From Oribacterium sp. UBA5894 (GTDB taxonomy: Bacteria > Bacillota > Clostridia > Lachnospirales > Lachnospiraceae), in contig DJEQ01000052.1 of the NCBI GenBank assembly GCA_002431355.1, forward strand, positions 1 to 6,108: 6,108 nucleotides of DNA, given 5' to 3'. Positions 1-4,243 of the stretch are shown here, piece by piece (within the stretch, counting starts at the first letter, position 1; each line of letters opens with the position of its first letter). The notes beneath the pieces were generated by a model. It was not told the DNA's origin, made no database searches, and saw only the letters and a list, made by a program, of their open reading frames with translations. Position numbers and translations under genes: made by a program.

Positions 1-38
1 GAATTTCGGATTACAATTTTGTATTTCAAAATCCACAG

Positions 39-67
39 TGGCTTTTTCCTTCTCTCCGCTTTATAAT
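39..67 (+). promoter_or_regulatory. possible rfbC promoter (weak)
   Basis: A perfect TATAAT is at 62-67, about 64 bases before the rfbC start. The hexamer 17 bases upstream (TGGCTT, 39-44) is a poor -35 match, so the call rests on the -10 alone. Nothing else in the first 130 bases looks coding. Confidence 0.3.
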
Positions 68-130
68 AGGAACGATTCCGGTCACATCAACTACGTTAAA
101 ATTACTCATAACATAATATAAGGAGATACC

Positions 131-745
131 ATGGGACAGATCAAAGTTACCAAGGCCCCGATCGAAGGCCTTTATGTCATCGAGCCAAGCGTGCACGGCG
201 ATGCGCGTGGCTATTTTATGGAAACCTACAATCAGAAGGATATGCATGAGGCGGGCCTCGACATGGTCTTCGTGCAGGACAATCAGTCCATGTCCACAAA
301 GGGCGTGCTTCGTGGTCTTCATTTCCAGAAGCAGTACCCACAGGGAAAGCTCGTTCGTGTCATCAAGGGTTCGGTTTATGATGTCGCCGTTGATCTTCGC
401 GAGGGCAGCGCAACCTATGGTCAGTACTATGGCGTCGAGCTGACGGAGGAAAATAAGAAGCAGTTCTATATTTCCGAGGGCTTCGCTCATGGCTTCCTGG
501 TGCTTTCGGATGTCGCCGAGTTCTGCTACAAGGTCACGGACTTCTGGCACCCGGGCGATGAGTCGGGACTTGCCTGGAACGATCCGGAGATCAATATCCA
601 GTGGCCACAGCTGAAGGGAACATATTCTGGCTCTGCAAGTGCCGAAGGCTATACCCTTTCCGATGGCACGCCGCTCAACCTTTCCGATAAGGATCAGAAG
701 TGGCTCGGTCTCAAGGATACCTTCCACTTCCATACAGAAAAGTAA
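131..745 (+). CDS. rfbC: dTDP-4-dehydrorhamnose 3,5-epimerase (RfbC/RmlC)
   Basis: This cytosolic enzyme epimerises dTDP-4-keto-6-deoxyglucose at C3 and C5, the third step of dTDP-L-rhamnose synthesis for cell-surface polysaccharide. The 204-residue protein is within the usual 180-205 range and is complete. Visible family motifs are the N-terminal HGDARGYFMETY segment (22-33), KGVLRGLHFQ (57-66) with the catalytic His64, GKLVRVIKGSVYDVAVDLR (72-90) with active-site Lys73, and EFCYKVTDFWHPGDE (130-144) with the conserved Tyr133. The cupin beta-barrel layout is intact. The ATG at 131 follows AAGGAG at 120-125 with five bases between. The other rhamnose genes (rfbA, rfbB, rfbD) are not in the window; they may lie to the left or elsewhere. 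The stretch after DGTPLNLSDKDQKW is the normal C-terminal end of the family. Function is assigned with high confidence. Confidence 0.95.
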   Translation: MGQIKVTKAPIEGLYVIEPSVHGDARGYFMETYNQKDMHEAGLDMVFVQDNQSMSTKGVLRGLHFQKQYPQGKLVRVIKGSVYDVAVDLREGSATYGQYYGVELTEENKKQFYISEGFAHGFLVLSDVAEFCYKVTDFWHPGDESGLAWNDPEINIQWPQLKGTYSGSASAEGYTLSDGTPLNLSDKDQKWLGLKDTFHFHTEK

Positions 746-769
746 CGCAGCATATTTACGACGTGAAGC

Positions 770-793
770 CCCATCCTTTCCTGAAGGATGAGG
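770..793 (+). other. hairpin between rfbC and the pseudouridine synthase gene
   Basis: CATCCTT (772-778) and AAGGATG (784-790) form a seven-base-pair stem with a five-base loop. It is extended by two C-G pairs (770-771 with 792-793) across a bulged A at 791. No run of T follows, so it is a weak terminator at best. It may be a partial terminator or a processing structure between rfbC and the next gene. Confidence 0.35.
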
Positions 794-833
794 AAGCCTT
801 TCACACAGTCTTCGCTAGAAAGTAACGATACCT

Positions 834-1895
834 ATGGCAGAAAATCTGCGCACACTTGAATATCGAATTCCAGAAAGCTTCCACGGGCACACCGTGGAGG
901 CTTTTCTTCGTTCCGAGGGCTACTCGAAGTCCGTGCTCTATCATCTTCGAAACACAGAGGGTCTTATCCGAAACGGGCATCGCAGCGGGCTGAAGGAGCC
1001 GCTCGCGACCGGCGATACACTCATCTGCCGGATTCTCGAAACCGAGGACAGTCCAAACGTCATCGAGACCGAAATCCCACTGTCCATCGTCTATGAGGAT
1101 GAGGATATCCTTGTGATCGATAAACCGGCCGGGCTCCCGATTCATCCATCCATGGGCCACTATGAGTACACCCTCAGCAATGCTCTCTGCTGGTATACGC
1201 ATCATATGCTCGGCTACGATCATTACGTCAATCGCATCGTGAACCGCCTTGATAAGAACACGAGTGGTCTTCTGGTCGCGGCGAAAAACATGCTCTCGGC
1301 CGCCCGTCTCGGCGACATGATTCGTGCGCACGAAATCCAGCGCGAATACCTCGCCATCGCATCTGGAGATCTCCGCAATCTTTTCGTGCCTTCCTCTGAA
1401 GGAGCCTCTGGCCTCTACACCAGCACCTCTTCGGATCCTGCCTATGCACGGGCTCATCTTCAGAATCTGGACGGCTCGCTTCCATCCCTGCTCACCCAGG
1501 TACCCGCCGTACGGGATGCCGCAAATCCGGTCCTCGGGCTTCATTTTACGGTCAATGCTCCCATCGGACGTGCGGCCGATTCGGTGGTGGAGCGCTGCAT
1601 TGACTATGAAAAGGGGGACTATGCCGTCACGCATGGGATGCTTCTTTCCTACAATGCAGAGAAGGACCTGAGCTTCCTGCGCCTCAAGCTCGAAACCGGG
1701 CGCACCCATCAGATCCGCGTGCATCTCCTGTCCATCGGGCATCCTCTTCCAGGCGATTTTCTGTACCATGCCGATGAGCGTTTCATCTCACGTCAGCCTC
1801 TGCACTCCTGGCGCCTCCGTTTCCGTCATCCCATCAGTGGAAGGCCGCTCGAATTTACGGCGCCACTGCCGGACGACATGCAACGCCTGCTCTGA
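834..1895 (+). CDS. RluA-family RNA pseudouridine synthase with internal insertion
   Basis: This enzyme isomerises specific uridines to pseudouridine in rRNA or tRNA; which site cannot be told from sequence. Residues 13-70 resemble an N-terminal S4-like RNA-binding segment. The catalytic domain starts near 80, with VYEDEDILVIDKPAGLPIHP (87-106). It carries the catalytic-Asp motif NRLDKNTSGLLV (137-148, Asp140), then NAPIGR (241-246), YAVTHG (263-268), LETGRTHQIRVH (286-297) and GDFLYH (307-312). At 353 residues it is longer than the usual roughly 300. The excess lies between YLAIASGDL (about 180) and the PIGR motif, a low-complexity Ser/Ala/Leu-rich stretch of about 50 residues (183-235). The ATG at 834 is the first possible start after an in-frame TAG at 816. 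It has only a poor ribosome site (AAAG near 819-822), so translation may be weak or coupled. Family assignment is firm; no specific RluA/B/C/D name is justified. Confidence 0.93.
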   Translation: MAENLRTLEYRIPESFHGHTVEAFLRSEGYSKSVLYHLRNTEGLIRNGHRSGLKEPLATGDTLICRILETEDSPNVIETEIPLSIVYEDEDILVIDKPAGLPIHPSMGHYEYTLSNALCWYTHHMLGYDHYVNRIVNRLDKNTSGLLVAAKNMLSAARLGDMIRAHEIQREYLAIASGDLRNLFVPSSEGASGLYTSTSSDPAYARAHLQNLDGSLPSLLTQVPAVRDAANPVLGLHFTVNAPIGRAADSVVERCIDYEKGDYAVTHGMLLSYNAEKDLSFLRLKLETGRTHQIRVHLLSIGHPLPGDFLYHADERFISRQPLHSWRLRFRHPISGRPLEFTAPLPDDMQRLL

Positions 1896-1986
1896 CACAT
1901 GGATTGCTCCCTTGTGCCCGCGCAGCTTCCATATTTCAGGATGGCATTTTTTCATATATCAGAGTTTCGCGGCTGTATCGCTATGT

Positions 1987-2009
1987 AATTTATGAGCTGC
2001 TCATAAATT
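1987..2009. promoter_or_regulatory. perfect 23-base palindrome, probable operator
   Basis: AATTTATGAGC (1987-1997) and its exact reverse complement GCTCATAAATT (1999-2009) flank a single T. The stem is AT-rich and has no T-run after it, so it is unlikely to terminate the upstream gene. It ends 10 bases before the -35 of the promoter for the split-barrel gene, a usual place for a dimeric regulator to bind. The right half recurs with one change (GCTTATAAATT) at 2714-2724, in the same position before the HxlR promoter. I infer an HxlR-family operator. Confidence 0.6.
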
Positions 2010-2019
2010 CGCGGATATC

Positions 2020-2048
2020 TTGTTGTTTACAAGCTGCTTCCTTATGAT
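2020..2048 (+). promoter_or_regulatory. predicted promoter of the split-barrel flavoprotein gene
   Basis: TTGTTG (2020-2025) and TATGAT (2043-2048) are separated by 17 bases. The -10 matches the sigma-A consensus at five of six positions and the -35 at three (TTG). An overlapping TTTACA (2026-2031) is a better -35 by sequence but has no suitably spaced -10. Transcription would start near 2055, giving a leader of about 60 bases. Confidence 0.45.
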
Positions 2049-2070
2049 GAGTATGTAAAGAAAAATTCAT

Positions 2071-2094
2071 CGATCACGTGTCCGACCGTGATCG
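2071..2094 (+). other. leader hairpin or second operator upstream of the split-barrel gene
   Basis: CGATCACG (2071-2078) and CGTGATCG (2087-2094) are perfect inverted repeats around an eight-base spacer. They lie between the predicted transcription start and the ribosome binding site (2101-2108). As RNA this is a stable GC-rich stem a few bases before the ribosome site; as DNA it could bind a dimeric repressor. Confidence 0.4.
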
Positions 2095-2116
2095 TACAAA
2101 AAAGGAGGCACATCAG

Positions 2117-2509
2117 ATGAATGATGCTGTAAAGAATCTGCTGAAGGAAAGCATGTGGGATCTTGCAACCTGCGCAAACGGCGAGCCAAATGTCGTTCCA
2201 GTTGCATTTAAGGACATCACAGATGACGGAAAGCTGGTTGTCGGCGATGTATTTCTGAACACAACGCTTCAGAACATTGCAGACAACCATGGTCGCATTG
2301 CCATTTCTGTTTACAATCCGAAGACACTCGAGGGCTACCAGATCAAGGGTACTGCCGAGTATGTGACAGAGGGCGAGCTCGTGAACACCTTTAAGGCCAT
2401 TGTAGAGAAGACCTTCAACGGTGCTGCAACCGCAAAGGGTGCGCTGATCATCACTCCGGAGAAGACCATCGTCACCACTCCAGGTGCTGATAACAAGAAG
2501 GAGCTCTGA
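2117..2509 (+). CDS. pyridoxamine 5'-phosphate oxidase-family (FMN-binding split barrel) protein
   Basis: A small (130 residues) single-domain protein of the pyridoxamine-phosphate-oxidase-like FMN-binding split-barrel superfamily. Recognisable are the first barrel strands, WDLATCANGEPNVVPVAF (14-31), the GKLVVGDVFLNTTLQNI region (38-54), the strand IAISVYNPKTLEGYQIKGTA (61-80) and the C-terminal ITPEKTIVTTPGADNKKEL. Such proteins usually bind FMN, sometimes F420 or heme, and act as flavin reductases or stress-related reductases. It is too short and lacks the substrate-binding C-terminus of true PdxH, so vitamin B6 oxidation is unlikely. The ATG at 2117 is chosen over an in-frame GTG at 2078 because AAAGGAGG (2101-2108) sits eight bases before the ATG, and the GTG falls within the leader hairpin and has no ribosome site. 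It has its own promoter, a palindromic operator and a strong terminator, so it appears monocistronic. The substrate is unknown. Confidence 0.85.
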   Translation: MNDAVKNLLKESMWDLATCANGEPNVVPVAFKDITDDGKLVVGDVFLNTTLQNIADNHGRIAISVYNPKTLEGYQIKGTAEYVTEGELVNTFKAIVEKTFNGAATAKGALIITPEKTIVTTPGADNKKEL

Positions 2510-2519
2510 TTCCTTCGTC

Positions 2520-2582
2520 CTGCACATCCATGAATGCTTCATGTAAAATGTGCAGCGCGTTTCTACCCGCCTGGGTGGTAGA
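2520..2582 (+). other. structured 3' region of the split-barrel transcript
   Basis: Two stems lie between the stop codon and the terminator. In the first, CTGCACAT (2520-2527) pairs with ATGTGCAG (2548-2555), enclosing a perfect CATGAA/TTCATG stem with loop TGC (2529-2543). In the second, TCTACC (2562-2567) pairs with GGTAGA (2577-2582). There is no convincing ORF here. The role is unknown; RNA stability or a small 3'-derived RNA are possible. Confidence 0.4.
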
Positions 2583-2605
2583 CACATTTCCCATTCACTC
2601 TATCC

Positions 2606-2634
2606 GCACGGATCTCTGGATCCGTGCCTTTTTT
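2606..2634 (+). terminator. rho-independent terminator after the split-barrel gene
   Basis: GCACGGATC (2606-2614) pairs perfectly with GATCCGTGC (2619-2627) across the loop TCTG. A C and then six T (2629-2634) follow. This is a textbook intrinsic terminator and separates this transcription unit from the HxlR gene. Confidence 0.88.
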
Positions 2635-2713
2635 ACATCTCGATCTTTTATCTTCATGCAGCCTGCAGGCGTGCATTTTTACCGCCATACCATTTCTGTT
2701 CATGCATTTTCGT

Positions 2714-2724
2714 GCTTATAAATT
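2714..2724 (+). promoter_or_regulatory. operator half-site upstream of the HxlR gene
   Basis: GCTTATAAATT matches the right half of the 1987-2009 palindrome (GCTCATAAATT) at ten of eleven bases. It ends 10 bases before the -35, exactly as the palindrome does at its promoter. The left half is not present here. This suggests autoregulation by the HxlR protein through a weaker site. Confidence 0.45.
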
Positions 2725-2734
2725 TCATAGTCGC

Positions 2735-2763
2735 TTTGCAGAAGAACAGTCATCCATTACAAT
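2735..2763 (+). promoter_or_regulatory. predicted promoter of the HxlR regulator gene
   Basis: TTTGCA (2735-2740) and TACAAT (2758-2763) are separated by 17 bases, matching the sigma-A consensus at four and five of six positions. Transcription would start near 2770, leaving a very short leader with AAAGGAG (2771-2777) at its 5' end. Confidence 0.55.
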
Positions 2764-2783
2764 AGGCGAAAAAGGAGAAGACC

Positions 2784-3158
2784 ATGTATCAGAAAAAGCT
2801 TGAAAAAGATATACGTTGCCCACTAGAATATGGCTTAAGCGTATTCGGTGGCAAATGGAAATCCCGCATCATCTGTGTGCTGGCCGCGAAAGAGACGCTT
2901 CGTTACAGTGAGCTTCGCCATGAGATGGCCAATATCACCGACGCCGTGCTTGCCACGACCCTGAAGGAACTCATCGCCGATGAAATCATTGTACGAAGGT
3001 CCTATGATGAGATTCCACCGCGCGTCGAATATTCTTTAACAGAAAAAGGGAAGTCCGTGGTGCCCATCCTGCAGAGCATCTGCCGCTGGTCCGGCATCTT
3101 TTATAAGGAGGCAAGCGACACGCCTCTCTCGCACTGCCAGCGCTGTGATTATCATTGA
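2784..3158 (+). CDS. HxlR-family winged-helix transcriptional regulator
   Basis: A complete 124-residue DNA-binding protein of the HxlR (MarR-like) family, which acts as a dimer. The N-terminal signature CPLEYGLSVFGGKWKSRII (12-30) is typical; the helix-turn-helix spans about 37-66 (RYSELRHEMANITDAVLATT) and the wing about 67-86 (RRSYDEIPPRVEYSLT). In characterised members such as YodB, CatR and HypR of Bacillus subtilis, the N-terminal Cys senses quinones, hypochlorite or disulfide stress; here this is Cys12, with Pro13 after it. Further cysteines are Cys31, Cys100, Cys118 and Cys121. The last two lie in a terminal HCQRCDYH, which could bind metal or form a disulfide. The start follows AAAGGAG (2771-2777). 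Its promoter box is shared with the split-barrel gene upstream, its likely target. No terminator with a T-run separates it from the XRE gene, so the two may be co-transcribed. The inducing signal is inferred, not shown. Confidence 0.93.
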   Translation: MYQKKLEKDIRCPLEYGLSVFGGKWKSRIICVLAAKETLRYSELRHEMANITDAVLATTLKELIADEIIVRRSYDEIPPRVEYSLTEKGKSVVPILQSICRWSGIFYKEASDTPLSHCQRCDYH

Positions 3159-3181
3159 CACTGTGCCGAAAACACGCGTCC

Positions 3182-3226
3182 GGCTGCATCCCGCTGTCCG
3201 CACGGCGACGATCGTGGATGCAGGCC
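3182..3226 (+). other. hairpin between the HxlR and XRE genes
   Basis: CTGCATCC (3184-3191) and GGATGCAG (3216-3223) are perfect inverted repeats. An alternative pairing extends to GGC/GCC (3182-3184 with 3224-3226) with G3223 bulged. The 24-base interior is GC-rich and can fold further. There is no T-run, so it is more likely an mRNA processing or attenuating structure, or a regulator site for the XRE gene, than a terminator. Confidence 0.3.
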
Positions 3227-3266
3227 TTCCCAGACACCCTGCAGAACATTCTGAAAGGAGGTTTTT

Positions 3267-3974
3267 ATGTCTACCATCAGCATTGAAATCGGACATAAGA
3301 TTCGTGAGTTTCGTCAGAGCCGTAAAATGACCCTGGATGAGCTTGCGAATGTGATTCATAAAAGTCGCGCCACCTTATCAAAATATGAGCGTGGCGAAAT
3401 ATCCATCGACATTGATACGCTCTATGAGCTTGCGGATGCACTGCACGTGCGTACAGAGCAGCTGCTCTATACGCCGGTCAGCGAAAAGAAGCCTTCACAG
3501 CGGGAAATCGTCCCGGCCTTTTTTCAGGACGTGGACCGTTTCTACTGCTACTATTTCGATGGACGAATCGGAAAGCTGGTCCGTTCGGCCTTCGATGTCT
3601 TTTCCCGCATCGATGTGAACCAGTATAAGATTGCCATGTACATGAATTTCAAGGATCTCGCCCATTATCAGCAGGCAGAAAATACCTACTGGGGCTATAT
3701 GGAGCATTTTGATGCGCTGACCCTCATCGAGCTGACGAATCAGAGTAATCCGATGGAAAAGGCCAGCATGCAGATTCTTGCATCCTTCCTCGATGCGGAC
3801 TGTAAGTGGGGGCTCTGGAACGGGATCTCGTCGCGCCCACTGATGCCGGTAGCGACAAAAATGCTTTTTACGAAGAAGCTGATCCAGGAGGATGCGGCCT
3901 TTATCCGTGAGCTGAAGATCACAAAGGATGATGTGCATCGTATGAAATACTACAATATGTTTTCCGTCGTCTGA
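3267..3974 (+). CDS. XRE-family helix-turn-helix regulator with uncharacterised C-terminal domain
   Basis: A complete 235-residue protein. Residues 9-67 form a classic Cro/CI-type helix-turn-helix, IGHKIREFRQSRKMTLDELA (8-27) followed by SRATLSKYERGEISIDIDTL (33-52). The C-terminal part (about 80-235) is a single, aromatic-rich region I cannot assign to a named domain. It includes RFYCYYFDGRIGKLVRS (91-107), ENTYWGYMEHFDALTLIEL (138-156) and KWGLWNGISSRPLMPVATKM (180-199). It has no hydrophobic membrane segment, so a cytosolic ligand-sensing or dimerisation domain is likely. The start is well supported by AAAGGAGG (3254-3261) five bases before the ATG. It lies 108 bases after the HxlR gene on the same strand with no clear promoter of its own, so it may share the HxlR transcript. 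Its target genes are not evident in the window. Confidence 0.88.
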   Translation: MSTISIEIGHKIREFRQSRKMTLDELANVIHKSRATLSKYERGEISIDIDTLYELADALHVRTEQLLYTPVSEKKPSQREIVPAFFQDVDRFYCYYFDGRIGKLVRSAFDVFSRIDVNQYKIAMYMNFKDLAHYQQAENTYWGYMEHFDALTLIELTNQSNPMEKASMQILASFLDADCKWGLWNGISSRPLMPVATKMLFTKKLIQEDAAFIRELKITKDDVHRMKYYNMFSVV

Positions 3975-4100
3975 TGCAGCTGCCATCCTTCACGGAATGC
4001 ACTGTGTCAAAGCTATTCCATGAAGAATGTTATGAGCCTTACACCGATGCGAATCCGGCATTTTCTGTCTGGCCAGCTTTTAAAATAACAATGAAGAATA

Positions 4101-4150
4101 TACGCCAAAGGCGGATAAGGATGGGGATCCTTATCCGCCTTTCTGGCGTA
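4101..4150. terminator. long hairpin, probable bidirectional terminator between convergent genes
   Basis: AAAGGCGGATAAGGAT (4107-4122) pairs perfectly with 4127-4142 across a GGGG loop. An outer stem TACGCC/GGCGTA (4101-4106 with 4145-4150) adds six pairs, with two unpaired bases (4143-4144) on one side: 22 base pairs in all. It lies 126 bases past the XRE stop and 93 bases past the PatB stop. There is only a short T-run in each direction (CTTTC on plus; a T-rich stretch on minus), so terminator strength is uncertain. Confidence 0.6.
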
Positions 4151-4173
4151 AGCGTATGAAACAATCTATCGTC

Positions 4174-4225
4174 AGCAGCACAGCTGAAAGAAGATAGAAA
4201 TCCTGAAATGGGGGGCTGTGCCGCT
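4174..4225 (-). other. stem-loop just downstream of the PatB-like gene
   Basis: Positions 4215-4225 and 4174-4184 can pair over eleven bases with a 30-base loop. One pair is a G-U wobble in minus-strand RNA but an A-C mismatch in plus-strand RNA, so the structure fits the PatB-like transcript better. No T-run follows. It may stabilise that transcript's 3' end. Confidence 0.3.
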
Positions 4226-4243
4226 ATTGCTTAATGAAAAATC

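Noticed and set aside
33..47. CCA-CAG-TGG followed by T-run as a terminator of an upstream gene
   Set aside because: The stem has only three pairs, too short to be stable.
105..111. CTCATAA before rfbC as a further copy of the HxlR box
   Set aside because: Only eight of eleven bases agree and it is about 20 bases from the start codon, unlike the two upstream sites; chance in AT-rich leader is likely.
26..733. Long open frame (235 codons) on the minus strand opposite rfbC
   Set aside because: It lies almost wholly antisense to a clear rfbC with all its motifs, has no ribosome site and no recognisable protein features.
801..1769. Long open frame (322 codons) on the minus strand opposite the pseudouridine synthase gene
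   Set aside because: The plus strand has intact RluA-family motifs throughout; the antisense frame is a by-product of codon use.
1929..1952. CCAT/ATGG with a run of six T as the terminator of the pseudouridine synthase gene
   Set aside because: The stem is four base pairs with an eight-base loop; the T-run alone is not enough for a call.
2078..2116. GTG start at 2078 for the split-barrel protein
   Set aside because: It falls inside the leader hairpin, without a ribosome site, while the ATG at 2117 has AAAGGAGG eight bases upstream and begins where family members begin.
2042..2587. Minus-strand open frame opposite the split-barrel gene
   Set aside because: It crosses the palindromic control region and leader hairpin and matches no family I know.
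2562..2634. Possible T-box riboswitch (GGGTGGTA followed by a terminator)
   Set aside because: Only the core GGGTGG resembles the T-box; the following bases are not ACCGCG, there is no room for stem I, and the downstream gene is a regulator, not an amino-acid gene.
2530..2721. Plus-strand small frame after the split-barrel gene
   Set aside because: It runs through the terminator at 2606-2634 and has no ribosome binding site.
3974..4159. Plus-strand small frame after the XRE gene
   Set aside because: It overlaps the XRE stop region and runs into the 22-base-pair hairpin, with no ribosome site or recognisable sequence.
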